Source: Bacteroidota bacterium
Lineage (GTDB): Bacteria; Bacteroidota; Bacteroidia; UKL13-3
Length of the DNA stretch: 36,996 bases
Assembly: GCA_947477885.1 (NCBI GenBank)
Contig: CANJUD010000004.1
Location: forward strand, 1 to 36,996
Reading direction: 5' to 3'
Shown here: positions 8,031 to 15,797 of the stretch, in pieces
Position numbering within the stretch: the stretch's first letter is position 1
Layout of the letters: each line of letters opens with the position of its first letter
The notes under the pieces: generated by a model
The model's database searches: none
Seen by the model: only the letters and a program-made list of their open reading frames with translations
What the model was told of the DNA's origin: nothing
Program-made: the position numbers and the translations under genes

Positions 8031-9155
8031 ATGAAATCGAATATATATATAATACTTGCTATGCAGATTTTGATATCTTGCAGTAGCAATAAAACCGAAG
8101 AGAAAGCGACTACTTTAAACTCTAGTGCTCTTATCACGCTTAATGATGCACAAGCAAAAAATGCAAATTTGAGTATTGGAAATTTGGAAAAAAAAAATAT
8201 TACATCTTTGTTGAAAGTAACGGGTAAAATAGACGTACCTCCGCAGAATATGGTATCAGTAAGTGTGGCTTTGGGTGGGTATTTGAAATGGACAAACTTG
8301 TTGCCTGGTATGCGAATAAAGAAAGGGGATTTATTGGCAATCATGGAAGATCAACAATATATACAATTGCAAGAAGAGTATCTTACAGCCAAAGCAAAAC
8401 TCAATTTTGCAGAAAAAGATTATAATAGACAAAAAGAACTCAACCAAATAAAAGCCAATAGTGACAAGATTTTCCAACAAAGTGAATCAGATTATATTGG
8501 GTTAAAAGTACAATTCAAATCGCTCTCAGAAAAACTCAAATTAATTGGAGTAAATCCAGATAATTTGAATGAAAATACTTTATCACGAAGTGTAAATATA
8601 TATTCACCTATTAATGGTTTTGTATCAAAAGTAAATTTGAATATTGGCAAGTATGCAACGCCTGCAGAAGTACTGTTTGAGTTAGTAAACCCCGATGATA
8701 TACATTTGAATTTAAAAGTGTTTGAAAAGGATTTGGATAAATTATATGTGGGACAAAAATTAACAACCTACACCAATAATCACGAGAAAAAACACGTTGC
8801 TGAAATAATATTAATTAGTCAAGACTTATCTGCCGAACGCAGTGCCGAAGTTCATTGCCATTTTGAAGACTATGATAAAACCCTATTACCCGGAATGTAT
8901 ATGAATGCCGAAATAGAGGTAAAACGTGGCAATGCTTATGTACTGCCCGATGATGCGGTGGTGCAATTTGAAAATAACCAATACGTTTTTATACAAAAGG
9001 ATAAAAACATATACGAAATGGTGCAGGTAAAAATAGGTATTGTAGAAAATGGCTTCACCGAAATAGTACTTGCCGATAATATCAACACCAAAACCTTTGT
9101 AGTAAAAGGTGCTTACACGCTATTAATGTCGCTCAAGAATAAATCGGAAGAGTAG
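8031..9155 (+). CDS. RND efflux periplasmic adaptor lipoprotein (CzcB/CusB family)
   Basis: A 374-residue membrane-fusion protein that would bridge the RND pump and the outer-membrane channel. The N terminus MKSNIYIILAMQILISC is a lipoprotein signal with a LISC lipobox (Cys17), so it is membrane-anchored. The order is that of HlyD-family adaptors: a beta-barrel/lipoyl half (VTGKIDVPPQNMVSVSV...GYLKWTNLLPGMRIKKGDLLAIM), an alpha-hairpin rich in Gln/Lys/Glu at about 105-165, the second lipoyl half (SPINGFVSKVNLNIGKYATP), then the barrel and membrane-proximal domains. It lacks the His-rich N-terminal extension of some CzcB proteins. It starts six bases after the pump stop, so the two are surely an operon. 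Regulation is not visible; no ArsR- or MerR-type gene is present. Confidence 0.93.
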   Translation: MKSNIYIILAMQILISCSSNKTEEKATTLNSSALITLNDAQAKNANLSIGNLEKKNITSLLKVTGKIDVPPQNMVSVSVALGGYLKWTNLLPGMRIKKGDLLAIMEDQQYIQLQEEYLTAKAKLNFAEKDYNRQKELNQIKANSDKIFQQSESDYIGLKVQFKSLSEKLKLIGVNPDNLNENTLSRSVNIYSPINGFVSKVNLNIGKYATPAEVLFELVNPDDIHLNLKVFEKDLDKLYVGQKLTTYTNNHEKKHVAEIILISQDLSAERSAEVHCHFEDYDKTLLPGMYMNAEIEVKRGNAYVLPDDAVVQFENNQYVFIQKDKNIYEMVQVKIGIVENGFTEIVLADNINTKTFVVKGAYTLLMSLKNKSEE

Positions 9156-9242
9156 GGGGGGAAGGTGCAGGCATTCATCAACTCAGCCTAGCCAAAGCGT
9201 AAGAAGAGTCGTTGAATCTGCGTACGCATTTGCAAATATATA

Positions 9243-9575
9243 TTATTCAATTTCATAACCCACCAAGCTACCATCCCAATTTTCGTCATAGGTTGTAAAT
9301 TCTATATAAGTAATTTCACCACAGGTAATATCAATAACAAAGCACAATCCTTTTTCTATACTGGGCAGCTTGATGCGTTCCTCATTACTATATAATGCAT
9401 TTAGCTCTGCGTCGATTTTGAGGGCAGAATTATGGTAAGTAAAATTGACAAACAATCCGGTTCCTGTTGGGTTTCTTGCCGTTACTTTTAAAAAAGGTAG
9501 ATGAGGTATTAATGCAGGATATTTATTAGTTAATCCTTTTAAAAGTATCAATTCAAGTTCGCTTGGGTTCTCCAT
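9243..9575 (-). CDS. small cytoplasmic protein of unknown function
   Basis: A 110-residue soluble protein with no signal peptide or TM segment, starting MENPSELELILLKGL. The sequence alternates beta strands (TGLFVNFTYH, GLCFVIDITCGEITYIEFTTYD) and ends GSLVGYEIE, with an acidic DENWDG near the C terminus. I do not recognise a named domain. The ATG at 9575 is the only reasonable start. It lies 65 bases downstream of the peroxiredoxin gene on the same strand and could be the last gene of that operon. An AAAGCGCTTT palindrome overlaps the end of the peroxiredoxin gene between them, so independent transcription is also possible. Confidence 0.65.
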   Translation of the reverse strand: MENPSELELILLKGLTNKYPALIPHLPFLKVTARNPTGTGLFVNFTYHNSALKIDAELNALYSNEERIKLPSIEKGLCFVIDITCGEITYIEFTTYDENWDGSLVGYEIE

Positions 9576-9640
9576 ATTTTATTGTGTTGGAAACTATATT
9601 ATTAATTCGAATGGCTGTAACATGCGCAGCATAAAGCGCT

Positions 9641-10102
9641 TTATTTTATATTGGTTAGCACCTTCAGAGCCTCTTCAATGTGCTTTTTAACGTTCAGCAA
9701 CGAATTAAATATATATATTACAGTTCCAGTTTTATCTACAATATAGGTAACACGCCCCGGAATTAAGCCGAATAGGTTTTTGGGTACTCCAAATTTCTCT
9801 CGCACTGCATTTCCTTTGTCGCTTAGCAATGTAAATCCAAGTCTATTTTTTGCAGCAAATTGCTGATGACTAGCCACCGATTGGCCACTAATTCCTATTA
9901 TTATAGCATCGGCATCCATAAAAACTTCAAATTGATCGCGGAATGAACAGGCTTGCGTAGTGCAGCCCAAGCTGTCATCTTTAGGATAAAAGTAAATGAC
10001 TAATTTTTTGGTACCTATCACTGAATTCATGTCGAATAAACTTCCGTTTTGGTCTTCCAAGGTAAATATGGGTATCTTATTCCCTATTTTTAATTCGTTC
10101 AT
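9641..10102 (-). CDS. PrxQ/BCP-type thiol peroxidase
   Basis: A 153-residue peroxiredoxin of the bacterioferritin-comigratory-protein class, which reduces peroxides with electrons from thioredoxin in the cytoplasm. The active site reads YPKDDSLGCTTQACSFRD: C47 is the peroxidatic Cys and C52, five residues later, the resolving Cys of the alpha-type atypical 2-Cys mechanism. The downstream Arg in PGRVTYIVDKTG is also conserved. Length and start (ATG at 10102) are normal. It follows the SOUL gene by 28 bases and is probably co-transcribed with SOUL and SDR, which would fit an oxidative or heme-related stress operon. Confidence 0.93.
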   Translation of the reverse strand: MNELKIGNKIPIFTLEDQNGSLFDMNSVIGTKKLVIYFYPKDDSLGCTTQACSFRDQFEVFMDADAIIIGISGQSVASHQQFAAKNRLGFTLLSDKGNAVREKFGVPKNLFGLIPGRVTYIVDKTGTVIYIFNSLLNVKKHIEEALKVLTNIK

Positions 10103-10130
10103 TTTTTGCTAAAAAAATATTGATCCAATT

Positions 10131-10742
10131 TTAATTGCTGCTAAGCCATTCCACGTTTATAATGATTTCATTTTTTCTGCCTATAAATTGAAATGGTGGA
10201 TTATACCCCAAAAAGCGGCAAGTTCCTATGCCACTAATTCCATTTTCTTTCAAAAGTTTTTGTAGCTTTAGTGCGTAAACTTTCATATCCTTATCACTGG
10301 CATATCCGCCAAATTTTATCACCGCAACGTATTCAGCTGCGGTATTAGATATTATAATGTTTGAATCGTTCGGTAGCGGTAGATTTGCTTTCTCGTAATC
10401 AGCCGGCATTACAAAGCTCATGGATGAAAGTGAGTCATTGATATCCATATGAACCGGGCTGGTCATGGCTATTTTTTTATTTCCATCATTCCCACCAAAT
10501 ATATAGCCTGCAAGTTTTCGGAAACCAGGACTCGCAAGGTCCTTGTAGGTTTTTGCATTGGAAGTAATGGTTGCAATGGTAGCAGAAGGATAAAATCTGA
10601 TTTCAAAATCATTATACTTTTTTATTATAGTATATTTTTGTTCTTCAATTTTATTAATTGGCATTATTACTAAAGATTGAAATAGTATGACTGCTACTAG
10701 AATAGTTGCACCTGAGATGATAAGTACGGTCATTTTTTTCAT
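10131..10742 (-). CDS. SOUL-family heme-binding-like protein, membrane-anchored
   Basis: A 203-residue protein with an N-terminal hydrophobic segment (about residues 5-28; uncleaved anchor or signal peptide) followed by a full SOUL domain. Features of the family are KYNDFEIRFYPSATIATI, the FRKLAGYIFGGN block, the KIAMTSPVHMD motif and FVMPADYEKANLPLPND. It ends in the typical RFLGYNPPFQFIGRKNEIIINV. SOUL/HBP22 proteins bind heme or porphyrin in eukaryotes; the bacterial role is not settled. The SDR stop codon lies one base before this ATG, so the two are translationally close and co-transcribed. It probably faces the periplasm. Confidence 0.92.
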   Translation of the reverse strand: MKKMTVLIISGATILVAVILFQSLVIMPINKIEEQKYTIIKKYNDFEIRFYPSATIATITSNAKTYKDLASPGFRKLAGYIFGGNDGNKKIAMTSPVHMDINDSLSSMSFVMPADYEKANLPLPNDSNIIISNTAAEYVAVIKFGGYASDKDMKVYALKLQKLLKENGISGIGTCRFLGYNPPFQFIGRKNEIIINVEWLSSN

Positions 10743-10743
10743 T

Positions 10744-11442
10744 TTAAATTCTTAAAGTTGATATACCGCCATCCACATGTATAATTTGGCCAGTTACCCA
10801 GCTTGCTTTAGGGGATAACAGAAATTCTACCATATTCGCTAAGTCCTCGGTGGTGCCGATTCTTTTTAGTGGGTGTCTTTGGGCATTGGCTTCCCGCTTT
10901 TGATCGGTATTTAATAATGAAGCTGCCAAAGGTGAATCGGTGAGAGAAGGTGCTATACAATTAACTCTGATATTCGGCGAATACTCTGCGGCTAAAGCTT
11001 TAGTCAAGCCCTCTATTGCACCCTTTGACGTTGCTACTTGAGAATGGTAGGGTAATCCTGTTTGTACAGCAACGGTGGAGAATAATATAATAGCTGCGTG
11101 TTCGCTTTTCTTTAAATTTGGAAACACCGCTTGTATGGTTTTAACCGCACCAATCACCTGTAAATTGTAGTCATTTATAAAATCTTCAGGTTTTATTCGT
11201 GCAAACGGACGCAGATTAATACTACCCGGGCAATATATGATACCATCTAAAGTATCGGGTAAAAAATCAAGAGTTAAGTTGTCGTCTAACACATTTAACG
11301 GATAATATTTTAGCTTTATATCTTCCGATTTGGTGATATTCTTATAATACGTTCCAAAAACTTGATGGGCAGATTCAGCTAATTGTTCAGCTAGCTTTTT
11401 TCCAATTCCTGATGAAGCTCCAATGATTAGGTAGTTTAGCAT
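10744..11442 (-). CDS. atypical short-chain dehydrogenase/reductase lacking the YxxxK tyrosine
   Basis: A 232-residue Rossmann-fold SDR. The nucleotide-binding motif GASSGIG is at residues 8-14, CPGS at 71-74 replaces the usual NNAG, and the C-terminal WVTGQIIHVDGG is typical. The catalytic region reads FSTVAVQTGLPYHSQVATSK: the Ser/Thr pair (S122/T123) and K140 are present, but position K-4 is V136 rather than Tyr. The nearby Tyr132 is eight residues from the Lys, not four. I recall similar proteins with this HSQVxxSKGAIEGL pattern in Bacteroidota, so this looks like a subfamily trait rather than a mutation. Substrate unknown. First gene of the SDR-SOUL-Prx operon. Confidence 0.88.
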   Translation of the reverse strand: MLNYLIIGASSGIGKKLAEQLAESAHQVFGTYYKNITKSEDIKLKYYPLNVLDDNLTLDFLPDTLDGIIYCPGSINLRPFARIKPEDFINDYNLQVIGAVKTIQAVFPNLKKSEHAAIILFSTVAVQTGLPYHSQVATSKGAIEGLTKALAAEYSPNIRVNCIAPSLTDSPLAASLLNTDQKREANAQRHPLKRIGTTEDLANMVEFLLSPKASWVTGQIIHVDGGISTLRI

Positions 11443-11774
11443 ATTTGATGAATTTTAAAACGGACTAATGGAAATATAGTTTTTAGAGTATTTGTATGCT
11501 AATATTGTTGTCGATACTATTAAAAATTTTAGTACAAATTGTTTAAAAGGAAACAGATATACTTGAAACTATAAGACAAGAATTTAGCTAAAAATTGATT
11601 TTGATTTTTTTGATTAGCACCTAAATCGCTATGCAAAAACTCATTTTATTGGACTTGAAATTTAAAACTCGGATTTTTCCCGCTTTTTGTTCAGTATTAT
11701 AATAATGAGTATAATTGGTTGTTAAGGCACACAGTTTTGTATCTAAATGCAGGTATGAAACTATGATTAATCTA
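11443..11774. other. 332-bp AT-rich intergenic stretch, no gene seen
   Basis: It separates the SDR operon from the two small membrane-protein genes on the same strand. A 66-codon minus-strand frame crossing 11621-11821 overlaps the small gene at 11775 in another frame and has no coding character. The minus strand has a TATATTTC near 11474-11481, a one-mismatch -7 box that could serve the SDR operon. No convincing terminator hairpin was seen. Confidence 0.4.
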
Positions 11775-11885
11775 TTACAAGTCCTTTCGAGCAGCTTTTG
11801 AAAATTCACTAAAAGTAGCAACTATAAACACCAGGAATGAAACAATAACAATAGTTGTATATATAATAAAGTCTGTATTATCCAT
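11775..11885 (-). CDS. 36-residue single-pass membrane protein
   Basis: This short frame reads MDNTDFIIYTTIVIVSFLVF and then IVATFSEFSKAARKDL, ending at a TAA. One TM helix (about residues 6-26) separates an acidic N terminus from a basic C-terminal tail, the pattern of real single-pass small proteins (positive-inside rule: tail in the cytoplasm). The ATG lies one base after the stop of the 59-residue membrane protein upstream, which strongly suggests a two-gene unit. Function is unknown. The composition and the tight spacing make chance unlikely. Confidence 0.6.
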   Translation of the reverse strand: MDNTDFIIYTTIVIVSFLVFIVATFSEFSKAARKDL

Positions 11886-11886
11886 A

Positions 11887-12066
11887 TTATTTTTGTTTTT
11901 TAGAGTTTATATAAATTAATAATAAAAGCATGGTAGGAGGCCACAATCCAATAAATATTGCTCTATCATGCTCTTTTAGAACGGTGTAATAATACTCAGA
12001 AATAAATATGAGTACCCCTGTTAGTGCTAAAATCACTAATTCTGAAATTTTAAAATTTTTTAACAT
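11887..12066 (-). CDS. 59-residue two-TM membrane protein
   Basis: The frame begins MLKNFKISELVILALTGVLI and has two hydrophobic segments, about residues 9-24 and 38-53, separated by a conserved-looking charged loop EYYYTVLKEHDRA. It ends NSKKQK. It is directly followed, with a one-base gap, by the 36-residue membrane protein, so the pair is probably translated together. The pair is divergent from the ABC exporter at 12196, with 129 AT-rich bases shared as a promoter region. I do not know a name for the family. Confidence 0.6.
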   Translation of the reverse strand: MLKNFKISELVILALTGVLIFISEYYYTVLKEHDRAIFIGLWPPTMLLLLIYINSKKQK

Positions 12067-12195
12067 ATATTTTTTTTTAAGTTCAAATATTTAATTGTTC
12101 AAACATCTGTCTGTTGTATTTTGTTTTTGACATAGCAAAAAAAGTGGACTACAAAATAGAATCATTTGGTTTGATGGATAACAGAAAAACAAAAC

Positions 12196-13140
12196 ATGAT
12201 AAAAAAGTGTTTGAGTAATAGTTTGTCGACACAAGAAAAAATAGTAGAGGTTAAAAATTTAGTTAAAAACTATGGCAGTTTTTGTGCGTTACAAGATGTG
12301 AGTTTTGATGTTTATCAAAATGATGTATTTGGTTTTTTAGGCCCAAATGGTGCTGGCAAAAGCACAACAATTCGCACCATTTTATCGTTGATTAGACCAT
12401 CAAGCGGAACTATTTCCTTGTTTGGTAGTTCGCTGCCTGAGAACAGAAATTATATATTATCAAAAATTGGTTGTATCGTAGAAAAACCAGATTTTTATAA
12501 ATACCTATCTGCTCAAAAAAATTTAGAATTGTTTGCAGGTATTTCGGGTAAAAATATAAAAAAATCGAGAATAACCGAGTTACTAGAATTTGTGGGGTTG
12601 AATGGCAGAGAGAAAGATAAGGTAAATGGTTTTTCGCATGGTATGAAACAGCGTTTGGGGATTGCTCAAACACTTTTGCACAACCCCGATCTGATTATTT
12701 TGGATGAGCCTACAACAGGATTAGACCCACAAGGCATCATTGACATTAGAAATTTAATTCTACAACTTAAAAACGAAAAAAATAAAACGGTTATCATTTC
12801 TTCTCACATTTTGGCTGAAATAGAATTGATTGCTAACCGAATGATTATAATAGACAAGGGTAAGACAATTGTGCAAGGCGTTGTTGCCGACCTGCTAAAT
12901 AGTCAAGAAATTATAGTAGGTTTTACTGTAGATGTAGTTGAAAAAGCACTTCTGATACTTCAAAAATCTGTTTTTGCAACTCGAGAAATTGTGGTGCAAG
13001 ATTCAATTATTATGATTAACACCTCAATAGAGAATATTGCACTAATTAATAAATTATTTTGCGATGGTGGCATTGGCGTCAGTTCAATTGAAACCAAGCG
13101 AAAACTAGAAGATTATTTTTTAAAACTTATAAAGGCTTGA
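12196..13140 (+). CDS. ABC transporter ATP-binding protein (ABC-2 type exporter)
   Basis: A 314-residue cytoplasmic ATPase. Walker A GPNGAGKST is at 49-57, the signature is FSHGM at 146-150 (in place of LSGGQ, as in many CcmA/BcrA/NatA-like ATPases: GFSHGMKQRLGIAQ), Walker B LIILDE is at 166-171 and the switch His is in ISSHILAE. The roughly 90-residue C-terminal extension is typical of the antibiotic-resistance/NatA group. The first 15 residues are unlike the family, so a start slightly downstream is possible, but no better ATG exists before the conserved VEVKNLVKNYG. Its stop overlaps the permease start by one base (TGATG). Confidence 0.93.
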   Translation: MIKKCLSNSLSTQEKIVEVKNLVKNYGSFCALQDVSFDVYQNDVFGFLGPNGAGKSTTIRTILSLIRPSSGTISLFGSSLPENRNYILSKIGCIVEKPDFYKYLSAQKNLELFAGISGKNIKKSRITELLEFVGLNGREKDKVNGFSHGMKQRLGIAQTLLHNPDLIILDEPTTGLDPQGIIDIRNLILQLKNEKNKTVIISSHILAEIELIANRMIIIDKGKTIVQGVVADLLNSQEIIVGFTVDVVEKALLILQKSVFATREIVVQDSIIMINTSIENIALINKLFCDGGIGVSSIETKRKLEDYFLKLIKA

Positions 13141-13982
13141 TGCTAATAAAAAGTACCTATAACGAATTAATTAAGATTGCTTATAAACCCAGAAGCTTTA
13201 TAGGTATTGGCGGTTTAATAATAATAATCAGTATTGTATTATTTGCCATGAAGGTTGATGGCGATTTATACATATCGCTTATAACTGGTCAGTTTGAGCA
13301 ATCGCTGACTTTTGAAGGAACAATATTAAATGGGAATTTAATTGCGTTCATTATTATTCAAATGCTTATAATACACGTGCCTTTGCTCATAGCCTTTGTA
13401 ACTGGCGATTTGGTTTCTGGCGAGTCGGCAATGGGCACCATTCGCTTGTTATTAACCAAACCCGTTTCACGTAGCACTATATTATTGTCAAAATTTTTGG
13501 CAAGTTGTGTATATACGCTAGTGGTTATTTTATGTTTGGCATTTATGTCGTTTGTATTAGGAAAAATATTATTTGGCACAGGCGATTTGATGGTGCTAAA
13601 GTCGGATGGATTAATCATTTTTCAGGAAGGTGATATAAATTGGCGATTTTTTTACGGATTTTCCATCGCCTTTCTTTCACTAATTACCGTTGCAACATTG
13701 GCTTTAACGCTGTCGTGCTTTTCTGAAAACTCAATAGGACCCATAGTTGCAACAATGGGTATTATATTATTATTCACAATTATAGGCTCAATGGATGTGC
13801 CAATTTTTGATAATATTCGGCCGTTTTTATTTACAACGCATATGGCAGCGTGGCGTTATTTTTTTGATGACCCATTAAATACAACTAACATATTGTATTC
13901 CGTTGCAATTTTGGTTACCCATATTATAGTTCTCCTTGCTATTGCTTTTTATAAATTCAATAAAAAAGATATTTTATCATGA
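13140..13982 (+). CDS. ABC-2 type membrane permease
   Basis: A 280-residue integral membrane protein with about six TM segments: residues near 20-38, 68-90, 112-140, 172-195, 202-222 and 250-270. A cytoplasmic loop has the sequence SGESAMGTIRLLLTKPVSRSTILLSK, the conserved SGE...GT...LLTxPVSR element of ABC-2 permeases that contacts the ATPase. The ATG at 13140 shares its A with the ATPase stop codon. The frame is also open to a TTG one codon earlier, but the ATG fits better. It forms an exporter with the ATPase; the substrate cannot be read from sequence. Confidence 0.92.
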   Translation: MLIKSTYNELIKIAYKPRSFIGIGGLIIIISIVLFAMKVDGDLYISLITGQFEQSLTFEGTILNGNLIAFIIIQMLIIHVPLLIAFVTGDLVSGESAMGTIRLLLTKPVSRSTILLSKFLASCVYTLVVILCLAFMSFVLGKILFGTGDLMVLKSDGLIIFQEGDINWRFFYGFSIAFLSLITVATLALTLSCFSENSIGPIVATMGIILLFTIIGSMDVPIFDNIRPFLFTTHMAAWRYFFDDPLNTTNILYSVAILVTHIIVLLAIAFYKFNKKDILS

Positions 13983-14659
13983 TGTTTAAATTTAATTTAA
14001 AAATATTATTACTATTGTTTTGCAGTGTGAATGCAATGGCACAAGACCCACGCTTATTATTAAACAAAGTTCTAGTAAAATTAAGTCAGGCTAAGAATTA
14101 CAAAGCTGACATTAATATATCCGTAGACTTACCTTATATAAAGATGATGCCCATTAACACCAAACTATATTTTAAACAAAAAGACAAATTTAAAATTGAT
14201 ACCAAAAGCATTGCGATATTACCAAAACAAGGTTTTTTACAATTAAATATGCTGCTAACAGACACGGCAAATTATACAGCAATTCAGCAAAATCAGCAAG
14301 TTGTAAATGGGGTTAAAACAAGTTTAATAAATTTACTTCCCAACAATGATACTGGTGACATAGTGCTTGCGAAGCTATGGGTAGATGCACCAAATAAAGT
14401 AATTGTTAAATCACAATTAACCACTAAATCTAGTGGAACTATTATTACCGAATATACTTATGGGTCGCAACTGGCTTATGGCTTACCTGATGTAATTAAG
14501 TTTATTGTGGATGTTAAAAAGTTTAAAATTCCAAAGGTTTTAGCTGGAGATTTAAATACTACTAAAAGCAAAAAAGTCGAAAAAAGTTCAGGAGAGATTG
14601 TTGTAATATTGAAAAATTATGAGGTTAATAAAGGAATACCTGATTCTACATTTCAATAG
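13979..14659 (+). CDS. exported LolA-like protein of the ABC operon
   Basis: A 226-residue protein with a signal peptide (MMFKFNLKILLLLFCSVNAMA, cleavage before QDP). It continues with LLLNKVLVKLSQAKNYKADINISVDLP, the opening pattern of LolA/LolB-like periplasmic proteins with an unclosed beta-barrel that carry lipids or lipoproteins. Later strands (KLYFKQKDKFKIDTKSIAILP, KLWVDAPNKVIVKSQL, EYTYGSQLAYGLPDVIKF) fit the same fold. Its ATG overlaps the permease stop (ATGA), so it belongs to the exporter. I infer a lipid or lipoprotein handling role; the family assignment is from pattern only. A strong terminator follows at 14713. Confidence 0.75.
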   Translation: MMFKFNLKILLLLFCSVNAMAQDPRLLLNKVLVKLSQAKNYKADINISVDLPYIKMMPINTKLYFKQKDKFKIDTKSIAILPKQGFLQLNMLLTDTANYTAIQQNQQVVNGVKTSLINLLPNNDTGDIVLAKLWVDAPNKVIVKSQLTTKSSGTIITEYTYGSQLAYGLPDVIKFIVDVKKFKIPKVLAGDLNTTKSKKVEKSSGEIVVILKNYEVNKGIPDSTFQ

Positions 14660-14712
14660 CTTGCATTTTATTACCATGTAGTTCGCTTTATAAATGATTT
14701 TAGGAGTAACTG

Positions 14713-14755
14713 AAAAAGACCGCGATCTTTCACTAGAAAGATGTGGGTCTTTTTT
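14713..14755 (+). terminator. intrinsic terminator after the ABC exporter operon
   Basis: AAAAAGACC at 14713-14721 pairs with GGTCTTTTT at 14746-14754, with an inner stem GATCTTTC/GAAAGAT and an ACTA loop. The T-run follows the stem. The A-run on the other side makes it potentially bidirectional. Confidence 0.8.
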
Positions 14756-14952
14756 GAGAGTATTGGAGGTGCAACTATGGTGAGGGTTTTAGATGAGGAC
14801 AAAATTATACAAATCAACCTAATCATAATTCAGACAGTGTGGGAATGTGTGGTATCATGTTCAATGCTTAGTCTGCATAACGCAGGGTTAATCATAGCGC
14901 GTAAACTCAAGGTATTCTTCCTCGTTCCTGGTCAGAATGACGGCAGGGCAAA
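14756..14952. other. intergenic region carrying a dispersed-repeat fragment
   Basis: No credible gene: a plus-strand frame from 14741 to 15004 begins inside one terminator and runs through another. On the minus strand, bases 14943-14912 read CCGTCATTCTGACCAGG and GAACGAGGAAGAATAC. This resembles the GTCATT(C/G)nGA...GGAACGA.GAA dispersed repeat common in Bacteroidota, and the larger element at 18971-19100. Confidence 0.5.
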
Positions 14953-14980
14953 AAAAAAGCACCCCGTTAGGAGTGCTTTT
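14953..14980 (-). terminator. intrinsic terminator of the thrS-infC-rpmI-rplT operon
   Basis: Reading the minus strand, AAAAGCAC pairs with GTGCTTTT around a short loop (CTCCTAACGGG), followed by a run of nine T. It begins 24 bases after the rplT stop. Confidence 0.85.
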
Positions 14981-15004
14981 AAATGTTGTTCTGTCGTATT
15001 ATAA

Positions 15005-15349
15005 CTACTTCACCTTATCTACCACAGCTTTAAAAGCTTCAGGGTGATTCATGGCTAAATCTGCCAATACTTTACGGTTAAGTTCTAATCCATTTTTATG
15101 GAGTTTGCCCATAAGTGTGGAGTATGACATACCGTGGATACGAGCTCCGGCATTGATACGAACAATCCATAGTGAACGGAAGTTGCGTTTTTTTGTTTTG
15201 CGGTCGCGGTAGGCGTAAGTTAAGCCTTTTTCAACTGCATTTTTAGCAATGGTCCAAACGTTACTACGAGCTCCCCAATAGCCTTTGGCCATTTTAAGAA
15301 CTCTTTTTCTGCGGGCTTTACTGGCCGCATGGTTTACCGATCTTGGCAT
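15005..15349 (-). CDS. rplT: 50S ribosomal protein L20
   Basis: A 114-residue basic protein beginning [30 protein letters not shown], the invariant L20 N-terminal tail, with [17 protein letters not shown] in the globular domain. L20 binds 23S rRNA early in 50S assembly and in several bacteria represses its own operon. Length is standard. It is the last gene of the IF3 operon, separated from rpmI by 113 bases that hold a dispersed palindrome (15442-15463) and a GCTTTCTATTATAGAAGC hairpin at 15401-15418. Either could be a processing or attenuation site. Confidence 0.98.
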   Translation of the reverse strand: MPRSVNHAASKARRKRVLKMAKGYWGARSNVWTIAKNAVEKGLTYAYRDRKTKKRNFRSLWIVRINAGARIHGMSYSTLMGKLHKNGLELNRKVLADLAMNHPEAFKAVVDKVK

Positions 15350-15441
15350 AGTGTATTATATATTAGTTGGTGGGGGCGGTAACCACACTGGGTCACACTT
15401 GCTTTCTATTATAGAAGCCCTTTTCCGGTTTTTCTTGATTT

Positions 15442-15463
15442 ATACTGAGCTCAGTCGAAGTAT
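15442..15463. repeat. small palindromic repeat (CTCAG...CGAAG family) between rpmI and rplT
   Basis: ATACT and AGTAT arms flank GAGCTCAGTCGA. The core shares CTCAG and TCGAAG with copies near 18355, 18404, 22409, 28974 and 29068. The last base touches the rpmI stop codon. Confidence 0.5.
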
Positions 15464-15663
15464 TATTTACCTATCGCTAACAGGCGACGTACATTGCCCA
15501 TATCAGCATCACTCACGATTCCGAAATGGCCTAGGCGGCGTTTGCGTTTGGTGCTTTTCTTGGTAAGTATATGGCTTTTATAAGCATGGGCCATCTTTAC
15601 TTTGCCTGAGCCTGTTATCTTAAAACGTTTTTTGGCTCCTGAATTTGTCTTTTGCTTTGGCAT
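15463..15663 (-). CDS. rpmI: 50S ribosomal protein L35
   Basis: A 66-residue basic protein starting [33 protein letters not shown], the usual L35 signature, then [11 protein letters not shown]. The length is normal. It lies between infC and rplT in the conserved translation operon. The 134 bases upstream, back to infC, contain a short tandem repeat ending in GCTGACGCC (15686-15727) and a GTTGGTG/CACCAAC hairpin near 15769-15786, more spacing than usual in this operon. Confidence 0.98.
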   Translation of the reverse strand: MPKQKTNSGAKKRFKITGSGKVKMAHAYKSHILTKKSTKRKRRLGHFGIVSDADMGNVRRLLAIGK

Positions 15664-15685
15664 GATATCGTCTATTTTATTATTT

Positions 15686-15727
15686 TAGTAGTTAGTAAAT
15701 AGTAGTCAGTAGTTAGTGGCTGACGCC
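15686..15727 (+). repeat. degenerate TAGTAGTTAG tandem repeat ending in GCTGACGCC
   Basis: Several variants of TAGTAGTTAGT/CAGT run together and finish with GCTGACGCC. The same ending occurs after different short tandem repeats at 20934-20972 and 36956-36991, and inverted at 21513-21552. Nothing indicates a gene. Confidence 0.45.
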
Positions 15728-15797
15728 TATTTTTATATTTTATAGTTGTTATTTTTTATTGTCCGTGGTTGGTGTCCCCACCAACTACTTCTCTGCT

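Noticed and set aside
11621-11821. 66-codon minus-strand frame
   Set aside because: It overlaps the better-supported 36-residue membrane protein in another frame and has no recognisable composition.
14741-15004. 87-codon plus-strand frame
   Set aside because: It begins inside one terminator, crosses a dispersed repeat and a second terminator, and has no coding character.
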